DNA of 64,000 nucleotides from Candidatus Dadabacteria bacterium. Lineage in GTDB: Bacteria; Desulfobacterota_D; UBA1144; Nemesobacterales; Nemesobacteraceae. The notes beneath the pieces were generated by a model, which ran no database searches, was not told where the DNA came from, and saw only the letters and a list, made by a program, of their open reading frames with translations. Numbering within the stretch: the stretch's first letter is position 1; each line of letters begins with the position of its first letter. The translations under genes were made by a program, and so were the position numbers. The DNA lies in NCBI GenBank assembly GCA_022822065.1, contig JAJECI010000010.1, positions 124,001 to 188,000 on the forward strand, given 5' to 3'. Of the stretch, positions 35,806-46,637 are shown piece by piece.

Positions 35806-38409
35806 TTATTTTTTCGCCTTCTCAGAAAGCTCGATCAGTTTCTCAAGCGCCTCCATGGGAGTCATGTTCATGGGATCAAGGGACGCGAGATCCTCTGTGA
35901 GAAGCTCTTCCTTCTGAAAGGCGGCCTCGGATTCCCCGTCCCCCTCCGCGTCGAAAAGAAGAAGCTGCCCGCCAAGCATAGACTGGGACAAAGAGGCCTT
36001 TAACTTCTCAAGGGAAAAAAGGACCTTCCTCGCGGAGTTAAGAACCTTCGCCGGAACCCCGGCAAGCCGGGCCACCTGTATGCCGTAACTGTGGCTCGTC
36101 GCTCCCGGGACGAGCTTGCGGAGAAACAGTATCTCCCCTCCCTCCTCCTTTACCGACACGTTCGAGTTACAGATCCCGGGCTTTACGTCCGCCAGGTTCG
36201 AGAGCTCGTGGTAGTGGGTGGCGAAAAACGTGAGGGGCTCTAGGTCGTAGAGATACTCCGAGACCGCCCACGCTATGCTCATCCCGTCAAAGGTGCTCGT
36301 GCCCCGCCCGATCTCATCAAGTATGACGAGGCTCCTCGGGGTGGCGTTTCGCAGTATGTGCGCGGTCTCAACCATCTCGACCATGAAGGTTGAGCGGCCG
36401 GCGGTGAGATTGTCTGACGCCCCCACCCTCGAAAAAATACGGTCGACTATCCCGAGCCTTGCCGCCCGGGCCGGAACGAAACTTCCCATCTGGGCCATAA
36501 GCGATATGAGCGCCACCTGCCTTATGAGGGTCGACTTGCCGGACATGTTGGGCCCCGTGATGATCATGAAGCGCTTATTCTCCGAATCGAGCGTGACGTC
36601 GTTCGGGACAAACCCCCTCTCAAGGCCCATCCTCTCGACCACGGGATGGCGGGAGTCTCTGAGTTCGATCGCGGGGCGCGGGACAAATTCAGGCCTGCAG
36701 TAACCGTAGCGCGACGCGGTCTCTCCCATGGAGCAGAAAACATCCGTCTCCGCGACCACGGCCGCCGTGGCTTTTACGCGCTGGGACTCGGCGGCCGCCT
36801 GTTTTCGCACCTGCTCGAAAAGCGAGGCCTCAAGCTCGGTTATACGCTCAGCGGCGGTGAGTATCTGCTCTTCGTATTCCTTAAGCTCGGGGGAGATGAA
36901 GCGTTCGCTTCCCGCAAGGGTCTGCCTTCTTGAGTAATCCTCGGGCACGAGAGAAAGCCTGGAGTTTGTAACCTCGATGTAGTAGCCGAACACCCTGTTG
37001 TATCCGATCTTTAGGTTGGCTATCCCCGTTCTCTCCCTCTCACGCCCCTCAAGTGCGGATATCCATTTCCGCCCGTCGCTCTGGATCTTGCGGAGGCGGT
37101 CAAGCTCGGGGGAGAATCCTTCCCTTATAACCCCTCCCTCCCGCGCGAAAACGGGCGGCGCGTCGACAAGGGCACCCTCCAGGTAACCGCGCAGGTCGCG
37201 GAAATCATCCATTCCCTCGCGAAGCAACGCAAGGGCCCCTGAGCCAAGATCCGACATGGCGTCGCGGAGTCTTTCCACGTAAAACGAGGAATCCCGAAGC
37301 GAGGCAAGGTCTCTGGGTCTTGCGGAAGGGGTCTCGATCCTGTGGATCAGCCTCTCAAGGTCCCCGACCTTCCCGAGCGCCTCCATGAGATCTTCTCTTG
37401 CGGAGAGGCTCTCAAGCAGCTCCCCCACGGCCTCCTGCCTTTTTTTTATCTTTTCTGCGTCAAGCAGGGGGTAGCTCATCCAGCGGCGAAGGAGCCTCGC
37501 GCCCATTGGAGAGCGGGTCTCGTCCATTACGCCGAGCAGCGAGTGTTTAAGGGATCCTTCGGTTGAGCTTCGAAGCTCAAGGTTCCTTGCGGTCCACTCG
37601 TCTATTTTCATGTAGTCGACCGTGTCGTAGTACCTAGGGAACTCTACCTCCGGCATGAAGTCCTTCTGCGTTTCCCGAAGGTAATCGTAAAGCGCTCCGC
37701 AGGCACGGACGCATCCGGGCTTCTTCTCGATCTCAAGTGCTTCCAGGGTAAGCACCCCGAAACCGTCAGTAAGAATTTCCCTGCACCTCCCAAGCTCCCA
37801 CTTCCAGGAGTCAGCCTTCGTTACGATGGTACGGGGATTTGCGTCGAGCAGGAATTTAAGCCAGGGAGGCTCCGCGGCGGAGTCCGGGATGAGAATCTCC
37901 TTCGGGTCAAGGTGCGCAAGTTCCGAGAGAAGATCCTCAGGCGAGCGGAAAAAGGATGTCCTGAATTCCCCTGTTGAGATGTCGCAGAAGGAAAGCCCGA
38001 AACCATCTTGTCCTTCTGTGACGCATGCGAGGAAATTGTTGCTTTTCGATTCGAGGTTCTCCGAGTCAAGAACGGCCCCTGGGGTAAGAACCCTAACGAC
38101 CTTTCTATCTACAAGCCCTCTTGTTTTCTTCGGGTCGCCTATCTGTTCGCAGATAGCCACCTTCTTTCCGCTTCCGAGAAGCTTTGATATGTGGGTCTCC
38201 GCGCTGTGGAAGGGAACTCCGCAGAGAGGCACTGGGTTTTTCTTCGAACGGTCCCTCGAGGTAAGGGCTATTCCGAGTATTTCCGACGCGGTTTTCGCGT
38301 CGTCATAGAACATCTCGTAGAAATCCCCGAGCCTGAAAAGAAGTATGGTATCCGGATACTCTTTTTTTACGCTTAGGTACTGACTCATAAGAGGGGTCTG
38401 TGAACTCAT
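35806..38409 (-). CDS. mutS: DNA mismatch repair protein MutS
   Basis: 'LLFRLGDFYEMFYDDA', 'ITGPNMSGKSTLIRQVALI', 'VILDEIGRGTSTFDGMSIAWAVSEYL', 'FATHYHELSNL'. Confidence 0.98.
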   Translation of the reverse strand: MSSQTPLMSQYLSVKKEYPDTILLFRLGDFYEMFYDDAKTASEILGIALTSRDRSKKNPVPLCGVPFHSAETHISKLLGSGKKVAICEQIGDPKKTRGLVDRKVVRVLTPGAVLDSENLESKSNNFLACVTEGQDGFGLSFCDISTGEFRTSFFRSPEDLLSELAHLDPKEILIPDSAAEPPWLKFLLDANPRTIVTKADSWKWELGRCREILTDGFGVLTLEALEIEKKPGCVRACGALYDYLRETQKDFMPEVEFPRYYDTVDYMKIDEWTARNLELRSSTEGSLKHSLLGVMDETRSPMGARLLRRWMSYPLLDAEKIKKRQEAVGELLESLSAREDLMEALGKVGDLERLIHRIETPSARPRDLASLRDSSFYVERLRDAMSDLGSGALALLREGMDDFRDLRGYLEGALVDAPPVFAREGGVIREGFSPELDRLRKIQSDGRKWISALEGRERERTGIANLKIGYNRVFGYYIEVTNSRLSLVPEDYSRRQTLAGSERFISPELKEYEEQILTAAERITELEASLFEQVRKQAAAESQRVKATAAVVAETDVFCSMGETASRYGYCRPEFVPRPAIELRDSRHPVVERMGLERGFVPNDVTLDSENKRFMIITGPNMSGKSTLIRQVALISLMAQMGSFVPARAARLGIVDRIFSRVGASDNLTAGRSTFMVEMVETAHILRNATPRSLVILDEIGRGTSTFDGMSIAWAVSEYLYDLEPLTFFATHYHELSNLADVKPGICNSNVSVKEEGGEILFLRKLVPGATSHSYGIQVARLAGVPAKVLNSARKVLFSLEKLKASLSQSMLGGQLLLFDAEGDGESEAAFQKEELLTEDLASLDPMNMTPMEALEKLIELSEKAKK

Positions 38410-38961
38410 GAAGGATAATATTATACCATTACCCTTCTTTCACTTTTAGACAACTAAAGATTGAGCTAATAGAACCACTACGAGCCATTTGATCGAAAAC
38501 CACCTAAATGTCCGTTCCGTTACCCCAAGCTGCGCTATCGCCTCGGTCTGTGTGGGTTTCTCCCGCTTCCACTTGTCGTAGAATACCTAGTCTACAAAAA
38601 TCTCCTGCTGGTATAAAGAACACAAATCTGAACAAAGGCTCCGCTACAAAACCGGGTAGAGAGCATGCTATTAACAAAGCATTGGCACTTCAGGCTTGAC
38701 ACAGTAAGTATTACAAACTTCTTAGCTTTCTTGGGCAAGTCCTTCTATATCTGTCCCGCTTGTTCCCAAGTAAAAAAGTGTCTTGTGGTATAAAGGCTTT
38801 TAGTTCTCAAGCTTCTCTGACAAAAAAGCTGCTGCTTTCTGCTTTCGTTTTTAGTGAGGAAGTAGAGAAGGTTATAAAGGAAATTAAGAAGAAATTAGCT
38901 CTTTCGCCTTCTCCAGAGAATGAAACTTGACGTAACCGCAGTTGTTGCTTAGTGAGGGCCC

Positions 38962-40440
38962 CTACTCACCCCAGGCAATCGGGATAGGGGGAAACCTCGC
39001 GATTTCTCCCCTCCCACACCACCACGCGTACGGGTCCGTACGTGGCGGTTCGATGGATTTAAGCTGCTGATTCCGGCTGCAGGAAACAAGTCCTAGTTTG
39101 GCCAGAGACGCATTCGGCAAGGCTATGGATAACGCGGGACTCGCGCTGATCCTCCACGGCCCGTGGGGACTGCCCGCGGTCTGCGCCGCCAAGTCTTTGC
39201 CAACCCCAAGACGGCGCAACGCCTTGAATCGTGTGCGACCCCTCTTCCACTGACGCCACACTATAGCACGTACCCGCCGCCTTATCCACTTGTCTATCCG
39301 CCACAACACTGCAGGAGTTTCACAACGGCCAAAATATCCTCTCCATCCGGTAATATAGCGAGACAATTCCTCAATGAGTCTACCGAGACTTACGCCCTTT
39401 ACGCATCGCGTAAGCTCACGCACCCTTTGCTTGAATTTACCCAACGCTTTTGGCCCAATACGCCGCTTCGGCTCGGCTCCGGACGTAAAGCTGAATCCCA
39501 GAAACGACCGTCTTATGGGACGGTCTACCGCGCTTTTAGATGTATTCACAACAAGCTTGAGCCTCTTTGCAAGAAACCCCGCTACCCCTTCCATCACCCG
39601 CTTCCCCGCACGCCGTGACCGTACATAGATGTTACAATCATCGGTATAACGCACGAACCGGTGACCTCTCCCCTCAAGTTCCTTGTCAAAGACGTCAAGC
39701 ATAAGGTTTGAGAGCAACGGCGACAGCGGGCCACCTTGGGGCATCCCCATCACCGTCGGACTTACCAGTCCTCCCTCAAGCACTCTGGAGTTTAAATATC
39801 CCCGTACAAGCTTGAGTATCCGCCTGTCCTCTACTCTTTTGGATATAAACCCCATCAGTATGTCGTGGTTCACCCTGTCAAAGAACTTCTCAAGGTCTAG
39901 ATCAACCACTATACGATAGCCCGCGCGGATATGCTCCTGCGCGCGTCTTACCGCCTGATGAGCTGAGCGTCTAGGTCGGAACCCGTAACTGCTCTCCGAG
40001 AAACTGCCGTCCCATCGCTTCCCCAGCACCTGCCCCACCGCCTACTGGATGAATCGGTCAAGCACCGTGGGCACCCCAAGCGGCCTCACGCCTCCTCCCG
40101 CTTTGGGTATCTCCACACGTCTTACCGGTTGGGGACTGTAGCTGCCTTCGAGAAGCTGTGCCCTTATCCCGGGCCACTGCTCTCTCAGATAGTCGCCCAG
40201 CTCTTCAACGGTCATGCCGTCTGGACCGGGCGCTCCCTTGTTGCGCCGGACTCTCCCAAGCGCCTTGTTCAGATTGCCGGGCTCCAACACTTCTTCCATT
40301 GTCGGCCCAGTCGCCGGGCTTTCGGTTTCGGCTCGCGCCACACAGACTTCGGTCCCTTTGCAAGCTTCGCTTCGGGCTTCACCCTCACTCCTCTTGCCAA
40401 AGGCCAGTTCCAACTGGTTATTCTGCCGCTTTGCCCACAT
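38962..40440 (-). pseudogene. ltrA: Group II intron reverse transcriptase/maturase interrupted by an in-frame TAG
   Basis: ORFs 40042-40440 and 38962-40038 are in the same frame, split only by TAG at 40042-40044 ('VLDRFIQ*AVGQVLGKRWDG'); RT motifs 'GAPGPDGMT', 'YGFRPRRSAHQAV', 'GMPQGGPLSPLLSNLMLD', 'RYTDDCNIYV'. Confidence 0.88.
39019..39048 (-). ncRNA. Conserved 3' structural hairpin of the group II intron RNA
   Basis: minus strand CCGCCACGTACGGACCCGTACGCGTGGTGG near-perfect hairpin located at the maturase 3' end, as in bacterial group II introns. Confidence 0.6.
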
Positions 40441-40843
40441 GAGCTCGCCGCCCTATTGCCCCTTCCATCGTTCGGGCCTTCGCCACTTCCGTGGCTACTA
40501 TGCCCTCTGCTGACTTCTGCGCCGCGATCACGGCCCTTGCGAACCGCTCAGTCCTCTCTTGGGACACGTCGCAGACCTCCCGAGGTAAGACCAACAGCCT
40601 TCACCGCACACCCGCCGAATTTACCTCCACGGCCCTTGATGACTGTGGACTTCGCGATCATTAGCTCGCTCGTCCGGCCGCACAGGCCTCGTATTCAGTT
40701 CTTGTCCATCGGGTCGCGGCTTTGCTTCACGCTTCCTTCAGACCATGCCTCGCGACACAGCCCTTGCGCTTCGCTAATACTTCACCGCCATCAGGTTGTA
40801 TAGGGGACTCGCACCCCCAAGCTGTTGTTCATGCTCGGCACAC

Positions 40844-40880
40844 AAAAAAAAGGGTGCGGTCCAAAGACCGCACCCTTTTT
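40844..40880 (-). terminator. Rho-independent terminator of the collagen-like lipoprotein gene
   Basis: gggtgcggtc-caaa-gaccgcaccc perfect 10-bp stem, 8-T run on the minus strand. Confidence 0.92.
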
Positions 40881-40908
40881 ATATCTTAATATCCTTAGCC
40901 GTTGGTTT

Positions 40909-41892
40909 TTAGGAGGCGTTTCCACCTTCAAAGAGACGACACAGATTCGCACCAGTAACATCATTAGTGGTGGAGAAAGTTGCGTCTTCGGAACCAGCAA
41001 CGACACCCCGCGTTGTCGGTGTCATAATAGGATGCAACGTCCCATCAGGAGCATAAATGCCAATGGACACCATTGTATTACCACCGACATCAGGTTTATC
41101 AACTAAACATTTGACCGCTCCAGGTGTCGAATCAAGGCTCAGGCAGACTTTCCTCGTTACGCTAGTGGCAGTAGCACCATCACCTGTCGCTAGTACTCCA
41201 TCCTCATAGTACGCTTTAGCCTCCGTTATTTCCACTGACCTCCATGTTCCTGACAATGCCGGAGGACTCGTTCCAACACTACAGGCAGTATCTAGTATTG
41301 CTCTTTCAAGACCCTCATCAGATCCGCTGTTGGGCATATTCGCATGGAAAGGTCCAGTTGCGAATCTGTGCGTAGTCGTTAGAACATGGGCTCTTTCAAA
41401 CTCGGTTGACGCCACTTGCGTCATTACCGGGGTAGGCTCCGCTCTATGGGTCTTTTCAAAAATTATTGCATTTGCAGCACCTGTCGTTGCCGCGCCCGCT
41501 TTGTTCATATACTGAGCAGTACCGAAAAGAGAGGTGTTGCAGGCTTGAGACACATCAGCGTTTATAGCGGCTGTATTAAGAAAATTCCCAGTCGCTCCTG
41601 ACGCAGCCGTGCCTATAGCCGTCAGCTCTAGATCGCCTCCTGGAAAGACTGCCGTGCCCTCAATGGGAAAGTCGTTACAAGCAACTTCTCCATCGGCATC
41701 TCCCCACGTCTTCAAAAAGTCGTAAGTGCCAGTCACATCTCCCGAATCACCGGGTTCACCTGGTTCACCTGGCGGACCAGCTGGCCCAGCCGGCCCAGCC
41801 GGTCCAGTGTCTCCGTCATCACCCGTGCAGGCAGTAAAACCAATTGCCCCTATCGCTAAGAACAATGCAAAAATCAAGTTACGTAACTTCAT
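40909..41892 (-). CDS. Lipoprotein with collagen-like G-X-Y repeats
   Basis: Lipobox 'IGFTAC' then 'GDTGPAGPAGPAGPPGEPGEPGDSG'. Confidence 0.8.
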   Translation of the reverse strand: MKLRNLIFALFLAIGAIGFTACTGDDGDTGPAGPAGPAGPPGEPGEPGDSGDVTGTYDFLKTWGDADGEVACNDFPIEGTAVFPGGDLELTAIGTAASGATGNFLNTAAINADVSQACNTSLFGTAQYMNKAGAATTGAANAIIFEKTHRAEPTPVMTQVASTEFERAHVLTTTHRFATGPFHANMPNSGSDEGLERAILDTACSVGTSPPALSGTWRSVEITEAKAYYEDGVLATGDGATATSVTRKVCLSLDSTPGAVKCLVDKPDVGGNTMVSIGIYAPDGTLHPIMTPTTRGVVAGSEDATFSTTNDVTGANLCRLFEGGNAS

Positions 41893-41914
41893 AATGAAAA
41901 ATCCTCCTTATGAA
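41888..41914 (-). promoter_or_regulatory. 5'-UTR inverted repeat with Shine-Dalgarno in the loop (collagen-like lipoprotein)
   Basis: minus strand TTCATAA-GGAGGATTTTTCA-TTATGAA; perfect 7-bp stem whose 3' arm contains the ATG. Confidence 0.55.
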
Positions 41915-42271
41915 TTGTTTCCAAATATTTATATACAGTCTGAACATCATCCATCATCGTTAACTAACTTTACACGAAAACACACTGAAGTGTCAACATA
42001 TTTTTTTTCAATTCTCTTTAAATAATTATCGTTTCGGAAAGAAACGGCAAGTGAAAACAAAAACCCCACTTGCTTCAACGATAACACTAATAAATCTAAA
42101 TTTCAATCCCTTTTTAAAAATCCTCAAACTTGCCGATAAATCAAACGCTACAGCGTCATGCCGCGGTAAAGAATAAATAACACCCGATATAAAACCGAGT
42201 CCGTATTCCCAAAAAGTCGTTTCATGGACATCTGGCCGTGCGCGCTTCGGCAATCCGAAACCCGAACCATG

Positions 42272-43894
42272 CTAAATCCCTTTCAGTTCAGAGCCCCGAC
42301 GCGGATGCTCCTTTCTCCAGCGAAGCCTGTTAAGCGCGCTGACAAAGGCCTTCGCGCTCGCTACGGAAATATCCGTATCCACCCCCTGTCCCTGCGATAT
42401 AACTCCCTCGTCAGATATCCTGACCGTTACCTCTCCCTGGGCGTCGGTTCCGCCCGTTATCGACGACACAGAAAAATTCTCAAGCCTGGGGTCAAGCCCC
42501 GTTGCTTTCTTAACCGCCTTGAAAATCGCGTCAACCGGCCCCGAGCCCGTCTCGCGGACCGAGATCTCCTCCCCTCCCTCCATGATCGTGACGCTCGCCT
42601 CTGGCGACGTGGCCGTTCCGCCAGAGTAACTCGCGGCCAAAAACTCGTAATAATCGGAGGACCGCAGGAACTCCTGGTTTATGAGGGCCTCTATGTCCTC
42701 GTCGAAAACATACTTTTTCTTGTCCGCAAGCGCCTTGAACTTCGTAAACGCGTTCTCGAAAGCCTCAGGCTCAAGAACGTATCCGTACTCCTCGAGGCGG
42801 TCGCGGAACGCGTGGCGCCCCGAGTGCTTGCCTAGCACTATCTGGTTAGAGGGAATCCCCACTTCCTGCGGGGTCATTATCTCATAGGTTATGCTCTCCT
42901 TAAGCACCCCGTCCTGGTGGATGCCCGCCTCGTGCGCGAACGCGTTCGCCCCGACAATCGCCTTGTTCGGCTGAACGTTAACCCCCGTCACCTGGGAAAC
43001 GAGCCTGCTCGTCGGATATATCTGCGTCGTGTTTATCCCGAAAGTGTAGGGCTTCTTGTCGCTTCTGACGCTCAGGCCCATAACTATTTCCTCAAGCGAT
43101 GCGTTGCCGGCCCTCTCCCCGAGGCCGTTAACCGTGCACTCGACCTGCCTTGCTCCCTCGCTTATGGCCGCGTGGGAGTTAGCAACGGCGAGACCGAGGT
43201 CGTTATGGCAGTGGACGCTAAGGATCACGTCGTCAAGGTTCGGGACGTTTTTTACGAGCGTATGGATTATGTAGGCGAACTCCTCCGGGATCGTGTACCC
43301 GACCGTGTCGGGGATGTTGATGGTGGTTGCCCCCGAGCGGACGGCCACGTCGACGGCGGTGCAGAGATAGTCGATATCGGTTCGCGTCGCGTCCTCGCAG
43401 GAGAACTCGACGTTGTCCGTGTAGTTTCTCGCGTGCTTAACGGCGCCGCTTATCATCTCGAGCACCTGGTCCCTCGTTTTTCTCAACTTGTGCTTAAGGT
43501 GTATCTCAGAGGTGGCGATGAAGGTGTGGATCCTAGGGCTCTCTGAATGCTGCACGGCCTCCCAGCCGCGGTCTATGTCCTTAAGGTTGGCCCTGCAGAG
43601 CCCCGCTACCTGGCAGCCCTTTATCCTCTGCGCTATTTTCTTTACGGAGCGGAAGTCCTCCTCTGAGGATATGGGAAACCCGGCCTCTATTATGTCCACT
43701 CCCAGGCGCTCGAGCTGATAGGCGACCCTGAGCTTTTCCTCCGAGGTCATGCTGCAGCCCGGGGCCTGCTCCCCGTCTCGAAGCGTCGTATCGAATATGT
43801 GTATGTAGTTGTTGTCAGACATTCCCAAACCTTGCTCTTTGCCCTGCCGCAAAAGCAGATTTCTACACGCGCCCGGCGCAGTTGTCAAAAACAA
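42272..43894 (-). CDS. leuA: 2-isopropylmalate synthase (likely start at '[22 protein letters not shown]')
   Basis: '[44 protein letters not shown]', '[43 protein letters not shown]'. Confidence 0.95.
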   Translation of the reverse strand: MFLTTAPGACRNLLLRQGKEQGLGMSDNNYIHIFDTTLRDGEQAPGCSMTSEEKLRVAYQLERLGVDIIEAGFPISSEEDFRSVKKIAQRIKGCQVAGLCRANLKDIDRGWEAVQHSESPRIHTFIATSEIHLKHKLRKTRDQVLEMISGAVKHARNYTDNVEFSCEDATRTDIDYLCTAVDVAVRSGATTINIPDTVGYTIPEEFAYIIHTLVKNVPNLDDVILSVHCHNDLGLAVANSHAAISEGARQVECTVNGLGERAGNASLEEIVMGLSVRSDKKPYTFGINTTQIYPTSRLVSQVTGVNVQPNKAIVGANAFAHEAGIHQDGVLKESITYEIMTPQEVGIPSNQIVLGKHSGRHAFRDRLEEYGYVLEPEAFENAFTKFKALADKKKYVFDEDIEALINQEFLRSSDYYEFLAASYSGGTATSPEASVTIMEGGEEISVRETGSGPVDAIFKAVKKATGLDPRLENFSVSSITGGTDAQGEVTVRISDEGVISQGQGVDTDISVASAKAFVSALNRLRWRKEHPRRGSELKGI

Positions 43895-43918
43895 TTTCGC
43901 AGGCCTTGCGCCCGGCCC

Positions 43919-44233
43919 CTAAAGCGAATCCGTGTGACCGAGGTCCATGCCGGGACACACTGCGTCCCGAACCGCACGCTTAAGCTCCTTTATCTCGGGA
44001 AACCTTCCCGTCTCCTTCCGCGACCACACAAGCTCCCCGTCCGCGCGCACCTCGAAGATCCCGCCGCTTGAGGGAACGAGCGACACCCCGCCGAGCGCCT
44101 CCCCGAAAGTGCCGAGCAGCTCCTGCGCCATCCAGGCGGACCGCGGAAGCCATCCGCAGCGCGTGCAGTACTTTATCTCTACCATTTCGCCTTTATCTCC
44201 TCGCCCGAGGCGCTCACGCAAAGCCGCCTCCAC
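43919..44233 (-). CDS. SelW/Rdx-family protein (Cys form)
   Basis: 'VEIKYCTRCGWLPRSAWMAQELLGTFGEALGGVSLVPSSGGIFEVRADGELVWSRKETGRFPE'. Confidence 0.85.
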   Translation of the reverse strand: MEAALRERLGRGDKGEMVEIKYCTRCGWLPRSAWMAQELLGTFGEALGGVSLVPSSGGIFEVRADGELVWSRKETGRFPEIKELKRAVRDAVCPGMDLGHTDSL

Positions 44234-44322
44234 AGTTGATTATAAAGGCAAAAAAGATATACTCAAAGACGAGGGAAGCTTTTCCCCGAATCAAACTTTT
44301 TCCCGCAGAGAGGCCAAAGAAA

Positions 44323-44703
44323 ATGAAAAACGGAATCTTGCTCGCAACGCTTGTTTTTTCCTGCGCGCTCTTTCTCGCGGCCGGGCCTTCACAGGCGGCC
44401 GACAGCGCTAAGGGACAGGAAATCTACACCACCTTCTGCGCGACCTGCCACGGCCCCACGGGGCTTGGCGACGGGGTCGCAGCCGCCGCCCTTGACCCCA
44501 AGCCGAGGGACCTCTCGAGCGCCGCGATCCTCGAGACCTACACGGACGAGTACCTGGTTAACGTGATAACAAACGGCGGAGCGGCAGTCGGCAAATCCCC
44601 GATGATGACCGCCTGGGCCGGGATAATAAGCCCCGAGGACATAGACAACGTGGTGGCGCACATAAGGCAGAACCTCTGCAAGTGCGAGTACAAAAAGCAG
44701 TAG
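44323..44703 (+). CDS. Periplasmic c-type cytochrome
   Basis: ATG at 44323 gives signal peptide; 'CATCHGPTGLGDG' CxxCH heme motif. Confidence 0.88.
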   Translation: MKNGILLATLVFSCALFLAAGPSQAADSAKGQEIYTTFCATCHGPTGLGDGVAAAALDPKPRDLSSAAILETYTDEYLVNVITNGGAAVGKSPMMTAWAGIISPEDIDNVVAHIRQNLCKCEYKKQ

Positions 44704-44707
44704 CGTA
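44632..44707 (+). repeat. 76-bp direct repeat, copy 1 (3' end of cytochrome c gene)
   Basis: cccgaggacatagacaacg...aaaagcagtagcgta identical to 46638-46713. Confidence 0.97.
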
Positions 44708-44934
44708 TAGCGGGGCTTATCACAGCTTTTTGAAACGGATATATTTTTCCGAGATGTCGTTTGCGGAGCATTGAATGTGAATACCGGAATCGGAAGAGCA
44801 AAGATTATGTGCTTGCGGTCTGAAGTTCTGAGATTTGATTCTGACATGGAACTCGACGCTAGGTTCTTCCATAAATATAAGGACGAGAGTTGCGATGCTC
44901 CGTCCCTAGTTCCAAATACGGATTCCCAGCCACG

Positions 44935-46149
44935 ATGACAAGAACAGAACTTCTGGAAATTATAGCCAACGGTGAGAATTCGGGCGTTGAGTTCAAACGC
45001 GACACCTTGCGAAACTACAACCTGGCAAAAGAACTTGTCGCCTTTTCCAATCTCGACGGCGGAATGGTGCTTCTTGGCGTTGATGATGACGGAACCGTAT
45101 CGGGCCTTACCCGGGACCGTCTTGAACAATGGGTAATGAATGCGTTCAGGGACAAGATCAGACCGGGCATAATACCGTTTTTTGAAATAATAAAAGAAGT
45201 GGAACCCGGCAAGGATGTCGCAATTGTACGTGTTCCGCGCAGCAGCCACGTACACAGCCAATGGCATAATAACGGACACACTTACTATATAAGGGTAGGA
45301 ACGCAAAGCCGGGAATCAACTCAGGAGGAACTTGGGCGGTTATTCCAGCAGCGGGGCATGATTCGCGCTGAAACGCAGCCTGTTTCCGGAACGACAATCA
45401 ATGACCTTGACCGTCGCCGCCTTAAGGATTACTTCGGACGTGTTCGCCAGCAGGAGGTTCCCGGTGACGGTGACGACGCAGGATGGCTGAATCTGCTGAT
45501 AAATACCGAAATTTTAACGGAAGAGGGAATAACTCTCGCCGGCATTCTGCTGTTCGGAATCACGCCGAACCGGTATCTGCCCCAAGCCGGAATTGACGCC
45601 GTCGCATATCAGGGGACGGAAAAGGAATACGAGGCAAAAGAACGAAAACAGCTACGGGGGGCAATGACGCCGCTTATGGACCCCAGCGGAACCCTTCTTG
45701 AGGCGGGCCTGGTGGAGCAGGCGGTGAGTTTTGTCCGCCGAAACACACCCGTGCATTCCTATCTCGAAGACGGAGCGCGTCGTGTGGATACTCCGACGTA
45801 CCCGGAGGAAGTAATCAGGGAGACCATAGTAAATGCCCTGATTCACAGAGACTATCTTCTTTCAGGTACTGATATTGAGCTTGCGATTTACGAAGACCGG
45901 CTGGAAGTAATCTCGCCCGGAAAGCTTCCAAACGGCATAACACCGGAACGCATGCGCCTCGGTACCCGGGCAGCCCGGAACAATCTGCTCAAGGATTTTA
46001 TGCGCGACTACAGATATCTGGAACACATGGGAATGGGCGTACCCAGAAAAATCATAAAAGGAATGAAGGAGCACAACGGCTCTGACCCCGAACTGATTGA
46101 AGAAAACGAACGTTTTACGGTACGGCTGTTTTCAACAAAGAACCCTTAA
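44935..46149 (+). CDS. AlbA/Schlafen-type DNA-binding ATPase/regulator
   Basis: 'MTRTELLEIIANGENSGVEFKRDTL...KELVAFSNLDGGMVLLGVDDDGTVSGL' (AlbA_2) and 'YPEEVIRETIVNALIHRDYLLSGTDIELAIYEDRLEVISPGKLPNGIT' (HATPase_c_4-like). Confidence 0.88.
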   Translation: MTRTELLEIIANGENSGVEFKRDTLRNYNLAKELVAFSNLDGGMVLLGVDDDGTVSGLTRDRLEQWVMNAFRDKIRPGIIPFFEIIKEVEPGKDVAIVRVPRSSHVHSQWHNNGHTYYIRVGTQSRESTQEELGRLFQQRGMIRAETQPVSGTTINDLDRRRLKDYFGRVRQQEVPGDGDDAGWLNLLINTEILTEEGITLAGILLFGITPNRYLPQAGIDAVAYQGTEKEYEAKERKQLRGAMTPLMDPSGTLLEAGLVEQAVSFVRRNTPVHSYLEDGARRVDTPTYPEEVIRETIVNALIHRDYLLSGTDIELAIYEDRLEVISPGKLPNGITPERMRLGTRAARNNLLKDFMRDYRYLEHMGMGVPRKIIKGMKEHNGSDPELIEENERFTVRLFSTKNP

Positions 46150-46637
46150 GAAGGTAAAGGAGTAGTATCTACAAAGGATTTTCCATGGCTCTCCTGAACC
46201 TGTAGATTCAAGAAAGCACCAGAGTGCTCGCTTCCAGAACAATTCGGACTTCAGGGAAAAAGTTAATTTTTTCCGCATTCGCTTGTCTCCCGTTCAGATC
46301 AGGATGGAAAACAGAACACATGACAAAAGATTTTTTGGCAATAAGTTTTTTGGCAAAAGATTTATTGCCACAGTGGAGACCACAGAAGATGCTATCCCCG
46401 CACTTCCACGAAATTCAAGCCAGAGCGTTTCAACCATCCAGACCCAGAAACCCGGCAGACGCACAGTCAGTTTTTCAGCACAGCGGAAAACCAAAGGCGT
46501 AAACCCCGGTAAACGGCGAAACGCTATATGCCCGAAGCGTAGCCACCGTTACTCATCGCCTTTCGCCCCAAGGACATGTCTGTGGCGAAGCCCGCCGCTC
46601 GTCCCCTCAAATCCGTCATCGGGGCGGGGTCTTAAGT

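Larger units (their letters stand above)
38960..40843 (-). mobile_element. Group II intron (class C-like insertion context), boundaries approximate at the 3' end
   Basis: intron-type RT ORF; 5' end GTGTG at 40843 directly after a terminator T-run; conserved 3' RNA hairpin at 39019-39048. Confidence 0.75.

Noticed and set aside
42917-43546. 209-aa plus-strand ORF antisense to leuA
   Set aside because: Antisense shadow ORF of a conserved gene.
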